A stretch of 64,000 bases of DNA from Lumnitzera littorea (taxonomy: Eukaryota > Streptophyta > Magnoliopsida > Myrtales > Combretaceae), in the NCBI GenBank assembly GCA_024138015.1, contig JAMXBB010000003.1, forward strand, positions 78,534,777 to 78,598,776. Reading direction: 5' to 3'. A program made the translations under genes and the position numbers. Below are positions 35,711 through 48,096 of the stretch, piece by piece. Numbering within the stretch: position 1 is the stretch's first letter; the number at the start of each line of letters is the position of its first letter. The notes beneath the pieces were generated by a model that worked only from the letters and a program-made list of their open reading frames with translations, was not told where the DNA came from and ran no database searches.

Positions 35711-38700
35711 CTACTGCTTTTGCTTTTTCTGCGATGGCTCTGAAGAGGTCCCAACCTGCCAAACAGAGAAGATCTCATGAGCAAATATTGATTATTGGTG
35801 GCTGTTCTTTAAAACTAATTAATGGTATACCAAATTTTTAAATATTTACAGCCCAATGAAAGATCTAATCCTTTTATCAGACAAGAAGCTATCCATAGAA
35901 TCAGAAAATGCATGGGAAGTTCAGTACAATTTTTATGATCAAAGAAAAAGAACACAAGCTTCTCATAGTTTGGGCTGCAAAATAATGTCATAAGCTTGAA
36001 TGACTTCTGAAATGACAATCATTTTCCAAATGCAGGTTTGAGCATAAGGAATTAAACAAGCAGCACGACATAATAATCCCCAAAATGCAGTTCACAGGGA
36101 TCCTGGTCCTACCCAGGAGCCAAGGTTTTCCCTTTACTCTCCAATCATTTGCCATAACAAGAAAGATAGGGTGTATACCATGCTAGACAATTTTTCATTG
36201 ATGTAAGTCATTGATCTAAGCATCACCTCGAGCATGTCTATTGTGATCTGAAACTTCACCTCCTTTTCTACTAAAGGAGTCCTGGAGTAATCGTGCAACT
36301 GCAAATTTGAACAAGATATAAACTCTGAGAATAAATTGACTGTGAAATTCCTAGAACAAGAACTTAAATAACTTCAATTTGAGTTAGTACTGATGAAAAT
36401 ATACTGCAAGAAATCCATAGTGAGCTGGTTTAACATTTTCCAGAAGGAATGCTTAATGCATTAAAGGCAATAATCCTCTCTTGTACCTTAAAAGTGACAA
36501 CGGCTACCTTGCCAACTGGAGCTTTGCAGTTCTCAACAGTCCAAGTCATTGATTTGAGATGGGGCATAATTTCCTATTTTGGGTACAAAACAAGTTACAG
36601 TCTGGTATTCCATTCATTGCCCAAGAAATTACACTTAAAATCATGAATTGTCCCAGAAAATTCAAAAGGGCCACTTCCTGTGAAAGTATATGCAGAAAAA
36701 CACAAACACATACATGTGTCACTAAGGCATTAACCTCTCTGCCCCAACTAGGTAATTTATTAATCTCCCAGATGAGCAAACTACTCTAAATGGAAGCTCA
36801 TAGTGAGACAGTTCAGCAGATGCAGGTAGAAACTTTTCCACAAGAAGGTTCAAGCAAATGCAGGTAGGCACAAATTCAGACAACCAGTTGCTAATAGAAT
36901 TTCACAACAAACAATAGTCACGTGGCAAATTACCAAAGAGATGTCCCGTTGAAGGTTCTCCTGATCTTATCCATCTCTCTCATTTATCAAGATACCAACA
37001 CAGGCTTTCAAAGAGAACTTCCTTAAGTAGTTCTCCACTGCAAATTTATGTACATTACATTAATATTTTGGATACCTAGTGAATGGGATGATGAAGCTTA
37101 ATAAGTTTTTCTAAAACAAAAGTTCACTGATAAGCCCAGAAATTGAGATGTCTAAGAGGCTGAAAATATCAATGTAGCAGATGCTTCACAAACCATAGCT
37201 ATCTTCTTAGTTCAGTTCATTCTACACCTTGCATAAAATATTCTTGTTTCAAAGTAATTTTATTCTGGTACCGGCTGTTCAAGACTTCCAATCTCATTCT
37301 GAAGAGATGCTTGTGCTAAGCTTGAACCATTACAATCAGCCAACCCTGGCATTGAAGAGCCAAAAGCACACCGTCTGAAATCAAAAGTGGGATCATCTTG
37401 ATAAGTTGATATCGGGGCTTCTATAGATGTAAAATTTGCAGAAGTAGGTAGGTTGCATGTTCTCAGCTGAGAAGATCGGTTAGCTGGCAGCAGCAATCGC
37501 TGGAGACAATAAAACTCAATTCATTAGAGATCTGAAGCAAGAGAAACATGCAAGAACAGGACTTGCATAAATGGAAGTGGAGCAATGCAAAACATTGATA
37601 AAGTTCTAAAAATGTAGAGCAGGAACTGGTTTGTAAGAATCATATCACAATTGTCTTTGATTCCTACACTTAGATGGTCTGCTTGAAGAATTAAAGAGAA
37701 AGTCAACGTTCTTATCCTAGTTTTTGAAAACTTTCAGGATTCACACAAAGAAACATCCCACTTAGACCAATCAAATTAGCGAAGTGAAAGGCATTAATCA
37801 TGGAAATGTTGTTCTTTTCTTTTGCAGATAAATCCAATGAAATCACCATTGAACTAAGAAGCAGCCTATTATTCCTGATTAGTCACCCTTGCATTGCTTA
37901 AGTACTGGGAAACTACAGCTAAAACCCAAAGTTCATGACCTCTAAAGCAGCCATCTTCAACCCAAAGAGTCAGACTAACAGACCAAGTCCATTTCACATG
38001 CATCGCCAATATCTTGTTTGCAGGTAGATCTAATCAGTGTACTCTTCACCATCCAAAAAAAAAAAAGAAAAGAAAAGAAAAGAGGAAGAAGAAGAAGAAG
38101 TTATATTGTCCAGTTTACATGTCTCGTCAAGACCTTCATTGCATATCTGATGAGCTTTGTCTTGCCTGGATATTTCATGGCTCATGGGTGAAAAATTTAG
38201 CAAACAAACTGTCTATGGGGGTGATGTTTTGTGGACAATAGTTTTCCTGATATATATATAATGTTAAACATATTGATCGATGATTTTTTCTTTCTTTTTT
38301 CTTTTTCCAGTGGATAAGTTCAGTAGTATTCATTAAAAAATTGCATGTACAAAGTATGGTCCACCATACAAAATACAAAATGTAGACTATGTGATCAATG
38401 AAGCTCAGATGTTGGAGGTTGCACTAATTATGACACTGCAATGCCCAACACAAACAAAAGTATCTAAACACAAAACATCCTAAAAGGATATATTACAACT
38501 ACAAGAAACTCAAGTTCAAAGGTCTAATAGAGTTAATCATTTCCTTACCACACTCCCCTGATTCTTCTTGTAGACCCCAGCATGTAGAATTCTTCTCCTG
38601 CCATATATAGTACACTGGTGCAGCTGACACTTTCCTACCTAGCACAAATTCTAGAATATGGCAGTTGGAAGAAGGATATGAAATCCTCTTTCATTCAACA

Positions 38701-41525
38701 AATGCTAGCCGCCTAGCGCAAACTTGTGCCTATCCCTTTCCAAAACTTTCTTAGCAAAATCACATGTAGAGAAAAGTTGTTCATGTGATTTGTCATGATT
38801 TTGGCAAAGAAAACACATCTTCCTATTCGTCATCTTTCACAAGAATAATTTACCAAGGGTGTAGAAGTCCTTCTCTACCACTAACCAAAAGATGAACATA
38901 CATCTAGACTCTCCACCCCATGCCAAATGAAGCTTTTCCACTCCACTTGGGTCCAGGTTGGCGATATAGATTGTAGGCTTTTTTTTCCTGTAAGAGACTT
39001 GGATGGGTTATCTCTCCAACTCAGCCTATCACTACAAGAAAAATCTGGTTTCAAAGCTTATCCAATATCTTGCATTAAAACCTGCTAAAAAGGACCATGT
39101 GGCCAGCACCATTCAGAGTTGTGAATGAAAGAATAAAAAGGTATTTCCTTAGGCCTATTTGACTCATAAAGCTCATGCTCATTAATCCAATCAGAGAGGG
39201 GGGCATTTAGGTATCAATCATCATAACCCAAGGATATGCTATTTCCATCTCCAACTTTCAATTCTAGCAAACACATAGTTTTTTAACTCAACATGAAGGA
39301 AATTCTCCAACTCCAAGAAACATTTGAGTATGCTTGTATCTTCCAAAAATTTCTACCCTTTAGGAGTTCACTATTGACCCAAATTGGCCACAAAGAATCT
39401 TCATTGTCACCACAAAGATGCCATATATGTTATAATTAGGCTGCTCCATTCCACCTAGCTACATCAATAATACCCAATCTGCCTTCACATTTTGGCTTTT
39501 ACAAATCACCTAAAGACACTTCAGCGCTAGCTCTTAATTCATCATTTCCACTCCACAAGAATCTATTGCTCTCATTTCCTTTAGCACACATTTAGGAAGG
39601 ATAATGATAGAAGACCAATAGACTTTGAGAGAGAATAAGACAATTTTTATCAATTGTGTTTGACCTGCAAAGTTTAAGAATTTAAAGGTCCAGTGTTGCA
39701 TTGAGAACTGATTCTATTCACTAAATCAAGATGAGCGGATTTGGAATGCTTTGTTGATGTAAGAGGAATACCCAATTATTTGACCAATAAAGAACCCATT
39801 GAGAAGCCCAAGCAAGCTACAATTTGGCCCTTGGAGTTATTAGCCTTAAGACTGAAGAGTAATAAAAAGTGATGGAGAGCTTCTTTTACAAGCTTAATGG
39901 TCTCAATATTGTCTTTTACAAAAAACTATAAGATCATCAGCAAAACAAAGATAGGGAAGTCTCTCGTTTTTGCAAATGAAAATTGAGATTTCTATTCAAG
40001 GCTTTCTCCTTAAGGAAGCAAGAGTGGATCTCCAAAACCAACACAAAAAGATAAGGCAAAAGAGGATCACCTTGTTTCAAACCTCTAAAACATGGGATGA
40101 AACCGACTAACTTCCCATTTATGTTTATTGAAGATTTGGGAGAATTAACACATTGGGTGATCCAATTAGGAACATTTCTAGAGAAAATATTCAGTTAGAA
40201 ATAAGAAAAAAGAAGTTCCACCCAAAAAAAAACGGAAAGGTTTGAAAGCGCTTTTCTAGTTACTGTTAATATCTTATCTGCAACATCCAGCCTTCACAGC
40301 CATCAGCCTCTACAACCTCCAGCATCTTTGGATAGATGCTATAGGCTAATACCAATGCTTCCCTATTGTAATACCAAAAATTACATTATGCTGAGTGGGA
40401 AAACAAGTATTTAATACAAATATCGACACACTAAATTAAAAAGAATATCAAGTGGAGGGTGTCGTTTTTGCCATTGTAGTTTGAATTTCTGTTTCACTGA
40501 AAACCCACCTGACTTGTCTACAGATGAAAGAGATAAATTACAGACAAGAACCAACATGCACAAAGTAAAACCATGAATTTCCTATTTTTCGGTTACTACA
40601 GAAACAAAACTCATAATTATGAAAAAGAAAAAACAAAGAAACAAATCTCCTCTAAATTATAAAAAAATGAAAAGAAGAATCAATGCTCATCATCTATGCA
40701 CCAGCAACAGTATCTTCGCACTACCATCATCATCATATCAAATACACAACATTCAAAGCATCAGTTACATGATCCACGACACGTATTTAAATTCAAGCAG
40801 TTCCATTTATACCTGCTCTTGGGACAATTCCTCTCTCCATTGACTCTGATACCTATTCAACACCAAAAGGATACTGCTCCGCAAATCACTCCCCAAATCA
40901 GAAGGAAACAATTTCAAAAGACGCTCCTCAGTGTAACCTTCATGTACGCATTTCCTAATAACAGAACGAAGACAAGCTACCACCTGGTATAACGATCGTG
41001 TAAATAAAAATTGCAATACTTTCTTCATTAATCATGAAAAGAGTAAAACCTTATGAATGTTTTAGCAAGGAGATGAAGAAACAATAAAGTAACTCAATAT
41101 TGCAGGAGACCCATTTCGTAAATTGCAATACTTCCTTCATTAATCACTGAAAAGAGTAAAACTTTACGATTGTTCAGCAAGTAGATCAAGAAACAAGCAA
41201 GCAAACGGAAATCGAAAGGAGACCCACTTCATGAACTGTAAGGGATTTTTTATCAGACACCAAAGACAACTACTTTGCCAGTGTTTAGCAGGAAGTAAAG
41301 AATTACAGGGTCCAGCTCAGAGGTTGAAGGGAATTGGAGAAGAGATTGCAAGTGTGACTTGTCTGGAGGTGAGAGACCGGTCTTGCGTGTAATCCAGAGA
41401 GTTGAGAGGATAGTATCGATAGTTTCCTTGCTGGCTCCATGCAGGTTGTGGAGTTGCATAAAAAACGTTCTGTCGCCCTCCATATACTGAGTACCGTGCA
41501 GAGTCCCGAGTGCTAGCATTAGCAT
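35711..41525 (-). CDS. COMM domain-containing protein, six coding exons
   Basis: Minus-strand exons are 41525-41307, 40983-40813, 37499-37272, 36573-36487, 36298-36179 and 35755-35711 (stop TAG). All junctions have GT-AG introns and phase 0, which supports the model. The product is 289 aa from the first ATG, or 275 aa from the ATG at 41483 (MEGDRTFF), which may be the real start. The N-terminal half is helical-looking (RLLKLFPSDLGSDLRSSIL). Exons 4 and 5 form a C-terminal COMM-like domain with PHLKSMTWTVENC, then VAVVTFK and the helix VKFQITIDMLEVMLRSMTYI. The tail is Q/K-rich. COMM proteins form the Commander/CCC assembly that works with retromer-type endosomal recycling in animals; the plant role is less clear. 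Which COMMD subtype this is could not be decided. Intron 2 (3.3 kb) carries a LINE fragment. Confidence 0.8.
38051..38099 (+). repeat. AAAAG/AAG low-complexity tract
   Basis: A-rich AAAAG units followed by AAG units inside intron 2 of the COMM-domain gene. On the transcribed (minus) strand it is a CTT/TTTTC pyrimidine tract. Confidence 0.7.
38283..40205 (-). mobile_element. 5'-truncated L1-type LINE fragment in intron 2 of host gene 2
   Basis: On the minus strand, with stops and frameshifts, the order is RT motif GLKQGDPLLPYLFVL (about 40080-40030), catalytic LCFADDL (39953-39930), and near the 3' end a zinc-knuckle-like CFLCQNHDKSHEQLFSTCDF (about 38820-38745) as in the zf-RVT domain of plant LINEs. 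An A/G-rich tail in minus orientation lies at about 38308-38283. The 5' part (endonuclease and early RT) is missing, as is usual for L1 insertions. It has the same orientation as the host gene, so the intron is lengthened but not given antisense coding. Confidence 0.8.
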
Positions 41526-41941
41526 TGATGCTGTTGCTATGGAAGGACTAGGAACAACGATCCATTCGGGAGCATTTCAAGGTGCTAATAGTACTTCAGT
41601 GTAGCTATTGAGAAGAACTTCTTTTATTTTATTAATTGCATTTTGAATAACGAGGAGTACGAGAAAAAACAATTTTTTTTTCAAAAGAATAATAAAATAT
41701 AGTCACGATAAAATTAAGGATTAATATTATAGTTTACAACTCAACTTTACCGTTTTTTACAATTATACACTTAAAATTTTAATTTATATAATTATATACC
41801 TCATTGAATACTTAATTGTCACTATTTACATTTCATCTAACTCAAATTTATACCATTAACCTAATTAGTGCAATCAATTAATAAGGTACTCGCCTATAGT
41901 CTCAGGGGAATTATGCGAACCCCCAAAAATTATCACATACT
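41526..41941. other. Upstream flank of host gene 2
   Basis: This should contain the promoter and leader of the minus-strand COMM-domain gene. It becomes AT-rich within 100 bp. In-frame stops lie just upstream of the first ATG. No clear TATA box was identified, and a retroelement LTR begins about 420 bp from the start codon. Confidence 0.4.
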
Positions 41942-43602
41942 ATTGAGTCTAAATTTTTTCTAATTTTCAAATTTTTTTAACCTAATTGATATTAAACCCT
42001 ATACTCATTCAATATAAATCATCGATTAATGATTAAAAAAAAAACTTAATTTTTTTTAACTATGAATACATTTTGAAATCAACACCCCACTAGAGTCGGA
42101 AAAAAAAAGAAGTTAAATTATAATCATTTAGGTTAATTGATTATAACTTAACTATCAGTTTTTTATAAAACTAATTTTTGAAAAAAAAAATGATTTTGAA
42201 ACCGGAGATCTTGAATCCGGAGGTTACCCATTAAACCATAATCGAGTAATACTTTTAATTTTTCGAATTTAAATTTACTTTATGATATACTCTTATAATT
42301 TGAAATAACAATTTCTATTTTTTAAGTCAAGGAAACAACAAATCATGTAGATTTACAAAAAGAATAAATAGGCAAATAAAAAAATAATTATTTACAAAGG
42401 AGAAAAAATAAAATTTTCCCTATTTTAAGTTCTCCATAATTTTCTATAAATATCAATATACCCGTTATCCGAGATTAGATTTCCGTAGTTCATTGGAAAA
42501 TTTAGGTGCATTGATTTCTTTTAAATTCTAAAAATCAACCGAGTTTAAGTTTTTATCAAATTATTTTATTCATGAAAAATTCTAAAAGGATCCTAATTTT
42601 TAAGTGTTTATTCTTTTGAAAAATTCTAAAGTGAATCCCTATTTTGAAAAGAGCTTGTTAATGGATTTTTATTATTTTATTTATTTTTGTAAAACCATTT
42701 TTCTAAGTGATAAACCCTTTTCCCTTTTTTAATTTTTTTCTTTTTATTTATTATTATTTTTTCGTTATTATTTTTAATCGAAAGAAAAGAATAAATAAAT
42801 AAAAAGGCTTTCCTTTCTTTTTTATTTCTCTCTCTCCCTTTTTTTTTTTTGTGTTTCTTCTTCATTGTCTCTTTTTTTTTTTTCCTTTTTACAATATAAT
42901 ACAACATTGTATAATAACAATAAATAAAACAAAACAAAATACAAAATAAAGGGAATAAGGAAATAGGCTGAACCAATTAGAATGATTGCAAGTCAAAGAG
43001 AGAAGGATTAAGAGCAGGTTATCGGGTCAGATTGGAGTCTAACTGAGTCATGGTTGAATATACCAGCAGTGGTTGCAATGGGATGATTCTAGATGTTTTA
43101 GGCTCCCTTTTGAGTGGGGAAAGTGATTTTCATGGGTTTTTTTTATTAAGGAATAGGGGGTAGATGAAGTGTGTGGTGTTTTGAGGTGGTTTAGTTAGTG
43201 TTTGCAAGTAATTGCAAGTGATGGTTGTTAGCTAAGTTTGGTGATGGTTGCTGAGCTTTGAAAGGGGGTTAGCTATTAGGTTTTAAGATGTGAAGAAGCT
43301 AGTAATGGTCGCATTTTTTGTCATGGAGTGGTAATTGATGGTGTTCCAAGCAAGGGTAATTGTAGGGCAAACCCTTGGTGGTTCGTTAAACCTCTTAATG
43401 GCATAGTAAGGATGGATATGGGAGGCATTTGAAAGCTTGAGCTATGGGGAGTTTAGCTGTAGTGATAGTTTTGTTAGAAAACCATTACGCAAAGGTGGCA
43501 ATTTAGAGAGAGAGAGTCAAACCTTAGAGTGAGAGAGAGTTTGAAAGTGTGTAATGGGGGTGGATAGAGCTAAGATTGATGATGAATTGAGATGAGCAGC
43601 AC

Positions 43603-43613
43603 CTATTTATATA
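43603..43613 (-). promoter_or_regulatory. TATA box of the isolated Tat/Ogre-like LTR
   Basis: The minus strand reads TATATAAATAGG, followed downstream by a CT-rich leader (CTCTCTCTC runs). The corresponding site in the 51-53 kb LTR is at 52756-52764. It shows that the LTR reads leftward. Confidence 0.55.
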
Positions 43614-44185
43614 AGTTCTAGCTTAATTAAGCATGGAAGGAGCTTAAATGATTAAATCAGACATTGATGTAGGATCTTAATTTCAAAGGAAAAAAGTAAG
43701 ATTCAAGTGAAAAATGAGTGCAAAGATTGATGCACTTGCTTTTGCAAGTAAGAAGAAGCTTCCAAACCTTCCTCTAATGCTTAGATTTGAAAATCATAGT
43801 AGAGCTAGATTCTTGGATACTAATTTTTTTCGATTTTCATGACTTGATTTGGATAAAGAAACAGGTGAATTTGGCTATGGTGGAAAGTATCCCTCACAAG
43901 CTTCACTATTTCATTATTTATTTGATGAAATTGTGAAGAAATAAAGGATTGAAATGGCTTGAAAATTGGTACTCTAAGTTGTTGCTTGCATTAGAAAGAG
44001 AGGGAAAAGAAGGGAAAGAGAAAGAAATAGGGGGAACAGATGCCGATGTGGTGCCATCTAGGTGCTATGTCAGTACGCAATCTAACCAAATGACGTTACA
44101 TGTTGATAATAGACATGTGATCCAATGAGGATTCGACGTGCATCATTGTGCTTTGTGAAAAATAAAAGGGCATATTGTGTCTGTT

Positions 44186-44250
44186 GTAAGATTTGAACCC
44201 AAGACCTTCCATTTTATATAATGCCAAAACTAAGCACTTTACCAAATAGG
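44186..44250 (-). other. tRNA-like (pol III box-like) segment in the LTR
   Basis: On the minus strand an A-box-like TTGGTAAAGTGCTTA (about 44245-44231) is followed about 35-45 nt later by GGGTTCAAATC (44200-44190), close to the B-box consensus. The same pair occurs at 53274-53334 in the other LTR copy. No full cloverleaf was confirmed, so I call it tRNA-like rather than a tRNA gene. Confidence 0.45.
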
Positions 44251-46129
44251 CTGTTGGCCTATACTGATACTATCGTAACTTAAGGGGGCTAGTCGTAGCA
44301 GTCGTCGATATCATATAAAGAACTATAGATTGATTTCCCTTTTCAATCAATAACCCTTTATGTAATATACAAGGCTACTACTATAACTAACAACCTAGAG
44401 TTAAACAAGTGTAAGTGATAACATTATATATTTATGATAATAAGATTATTGTATTGAACATAACACATTTACAAGTAATTACAGATAATAAGTTTATAAT
44501 ACATCAGATTACAAACTAATAATACATTATATTACATAATAAGGTTCGGAGTCTAAGTACAATAGTATAAGTTCACTCTCATCACTAATCTTACTCTCAC
44601 ATTAACCCATTAAGGAACTACTAACCTCGGGTATCCTACGGCCTAGCTCCACAAACAACTCAACCTGGGCAAGCAAATTATGGAGGTACAAGCCAACTAA
44701 CTTAGTGAGATATTTCCTCAACTATACAAAAAATAAGTTATACAACAATTAAATTCAATCAAGTGAATGCATAAACTATTAGTATGCCATACAAATAAAT
44801 GCAGGTGACCAGGTATTGCATACAACTCAGATTTAACGCTCTCTAAAGTCAGGGTTAGAGATACATTGGCACCAATCAGATCCGGGTATCATAGTAGAAT
44901 TTATATAATAACGAAAACTCTACGTTTCGTTTATAAAAATATAATGGTATATTCATTTTCAGTTTTAGTCAAAACTCATGTCTATATATGATTGTGAGTC
45001 GGTTCACACAACCCTCATTCACTCCTAAACAAAGGCCTCTAGACTCAACCCTTAGTTAGGTGATTGGTACCTTCAATGCCTAGTGTTCCCACAGGTCAAG
45101 GTAAGGACATATTGCACATGTGCACAGTACAAAACACTATAATCACAAATAATTAACCTTATATGGCCTCTCGCTTCCTCCATATGATGTGATGGCCAGA
45201 ATCAGTTATGCAATACTATACATATTTCAATTTAGTTCATTTAAGTCAAATAATGTTAAATCCTTTTATTTAATGAACAACAAAGTTATAGATAGATCAG
45301 TTCCTATTGAATTTACTATGCAACAAACATTGCATTATCATACTTTAAAGTAAATTCACTACTATTAAGTAATTTCATACACAAGTATAACCTAGCCCTA
45401 TACAACATTCAATTATTAATAACAATTAATATTCACTATCTACATACAGAAGCAAATATAAAATCATTAGGAATACTCAATCAGCCATCCTTAGAATGAA
45501 GGATGGTAATAATCAGTTGGTAAGTTGATATCAATATTGATATCATGATCACTTAACATTAGGAGAATATGAAAAATAGTAAGTATGTGAATTAAATAAC
45601 TAAACTATTATTGTATTTTATACTGTTTACTTAAATTGGCTATTCATTTGTGTAAAATTGTCAATTCAAACTTTTTATCTAATCGTATATAACTTTTTCA
45701 ATTTGACTCGGATTTTTATGAACTTATAATTCATTTTAATTGTTTTCAAACATACTTTCTCGTAGTAAGGTCCGATTTTGACGTTGTAACCCGCAGTTTT
45801 AATTATGATATAAAAATATCATGAAATTCATTATTTTGACTTAAATAATGGTAAAATATCATCTTGAGCTTTTTTAAGTATAATTATGATTTAATAATTA
45901 TTTGAGTTGTATAATTTTGTAATTTTCTTATTTTAGATCTATTTTACCATAATTACTCATTTTTACTTATTTTTGGGGTTTAAGACCTATTAATTCAAAA
46001 TTTCTACCTTATTACTTTTCTAATTAATTAATTAGTTTATTATTATTATTAATTACGAAAATTAATTAATTTAAACTAGGTAATGACGTAGCAACATAAA
46101 GGAGTGCCACATGTTATACTTATACTTAT

Positions 46130-46691
46130 ACTTTTTCCTATATTTTCTTTTTCCTTTATATTTTATAATATATAACTGTATTAATATTTATTACAATATT
46201 TTACTAAATTTTCTAAATTAATTATTTATCATAATTTCTCCTAATGTTACGATACATACATATATATACTTTCGTCTTTATTAAATTACTTTATTTATTA
46301 AATTAATATTATAATATATTATATATGTACTATTTAAATATAGTCATATTTCTACATATATGATACTATTCATATACGTATATTTATACATATAATATAC
46401 TTATGTATTAAATTATTTTAATCTTAAATATATATTATATACTACATGTATGAGTATAATATACACGTAAATATACTCTATATACATATGTACATATACG
46501 ATTATATTACATGTATATATATACTAAAATACTTAATATAGATAATATTATACATAAATACATATATAATCCATCACGTCTAGCATACATATACCTATAG
46601 AATTTTATAAAAACAAAAATCCAAGTATATATATACTTATACCTACTATACACATATACATATATGTACATCATATAATAAAAATAATAGG

Positions 46692-46731
<40 letters not shown>

Positions 46732-47210
46732 TAATCACACATACATAAGGGTATGTATAAATAATTAAAGAAAATACTTAGTATATACATATGTATACAA
46801 ATAAAGGAAATACATAGTACATACACATATATTATACGCGTATACATACATATACTATATAATAAAATACTAGATATAATTATATATATACCCATGCATA
46901 CATATGTACATAAATACATACATAAAGAAAATACTAAATACATACATATGTATATAAATAAAGAAATACATAGTACATATATATATATCATATACGAATA
47001 CGTACATGTACAAATACATAAGTTCTTATACAAATTATTTGTAAAGTTACTATAACATATACACTACACATATAAATATACTCTAATATTTAGGCATATA
47101 TATGAACATAAATACTTAAATACATGTATGTGCAAGATATAGTAAATAATTATTACAAAATACATATACTATACATAATAAAACATACTTGTATATTATT
47201 TATATGTAGA
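46130..47210. repeat. TA/CATA-rich low-complexity core of the LTR
   Basis: Dense ATATATA, CATATATA and TACATA motifs, equivalent in position to 7360-8330 in the inverted copy. Minus-strand frames at 46507-47033 are Y/I/C-rich translations of this repeat and are not genes. Confidence 0.75.
46692..46731 (+). repeat. (TA)n(CA)n compound microsatellite
   Basis: About nine TA units run directly into about eleven CA units. The inverted LTR copy has TA-rich sequence here but no comparable CA run, so this arose after the copies separated. Confidence 0.85.
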
Positions 47211-48096
47211 ATTCGTAGCTTCTTCTTCCTCTTTTTCTTCTTATCCTTGCTTGAAATTTCCAAAAAAAAAAAAAATTGAAGAAGATAGACAATGAAAGTT
47301 CATGATGAAAAGGGAAAAAATTAAAGGACTTGTTGCGTATTTTACTTGACAACTTCTAGATGAAAAAAATAACAACAAAAGGGCTTAAAAACAAAAGAAA
47401 AAGAAAGAAAAAAAATCTTGCCTAATCTTATAATTAATGAGAAAAGACATGTGCTTTTTTGGCTTGTCATTTTTCCCATTATTTCTTAACACTTGTAACT
47501 TGAAAATGATCACATAGGTTGTTGAAATCTGATCAACAAACCAACGTGGAAGCATGGAAAAAATAGGGGAAAGAAAAAGAAAGGAAAAAGGAGATAAAAG
47601 AAAAATAAAATTAAAAAAATATTTAATTTTTCCAAATACAAAAATTATATATTTAGTATTTATAAAATAATTTTGAGATTTTATAAAAATTTATAAATTT
47701 AATTGATACCCATTACGTTTATAATAATTACAAGTTATTTTAACGTGTTCGCTAAAATTTATACACAATTATACATATTAGTCGATAATTACAATCAACT
47801 ACGGTTATATTACTATTAAGTTATATTTACTCATTTTATAAGCTTAAGTTATAGTTTTAGGGTTTTCATCAAATTTGAGTTCAATTTCGGATATTTGCAT
47901 GTACGTTGGATTTAGGGTTTTTGTATGCAACTTAGATTTCAATCGAGTTTTTAAGGTTTTTATTACCAATCAATATTTGGTTTCACAATTTAATAAAAAT
48001 TGTATTTTACATAACTTTATCGAGCCATAATATCATCTAAAACACTTGGACCTAGATTAGGGCTTATACTACTAACTATGTAGGGTTTACAGATAT

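Larger units (their letters stand above)
41942..44265 (-). mobile_element. Isolated LTR copy of the Tat/Ogre-like family
   Basis: Colinear with 51240-53345 in the same orientation. Shared blocks, in order, are GAGTCTAAATTTTTTC (GAGCCTAGGTTTTTCTCC), a GAGTCGG/GAGTCGCC block, AATCGAGTAAT/TTTCGAGTATT, the block CCGAGATTAGA/TCGAGATTAGA, GTGATAAA, GA-rich leader sequence, a minus-strand TATA box at 43603-43613 and a tRNA-like terminal block. No gag or pol is attached on either side, so it is a solo LTR or fragment. The right end meets the 3.8-kb LTR inserted at 44271. Confidence 0.75.
44271..48091 (-). mobile_element. 3.8-kb LTR (TGTAAACCC type), minus strand, probably solo
   Basis: On the minus strand the segment starts TGTAAACCC at 48091 and ends TTACGATA at 44271; canonical ...CA would give this after one C-to-T change. 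It is flanked by GATAC (44266-44270) and GATAT (48092-48096), a 5-bp target duplication with one C/T difference. It is the inverted partner of 6479-9345 and extends 530 bp further at its 3' end. Neither side carries matching internal sequence, so a solo LTR is most likely. Length and start suggest the Tekay/Del chromovirus type. Confidence 0.72.

Noticed and set aside
42677..42976. 99-codon minus-strand frame
   Set aside because: K/N-rich translation of T/A-rich LTR sequence; colinear with noncoding LTR in the other copy.
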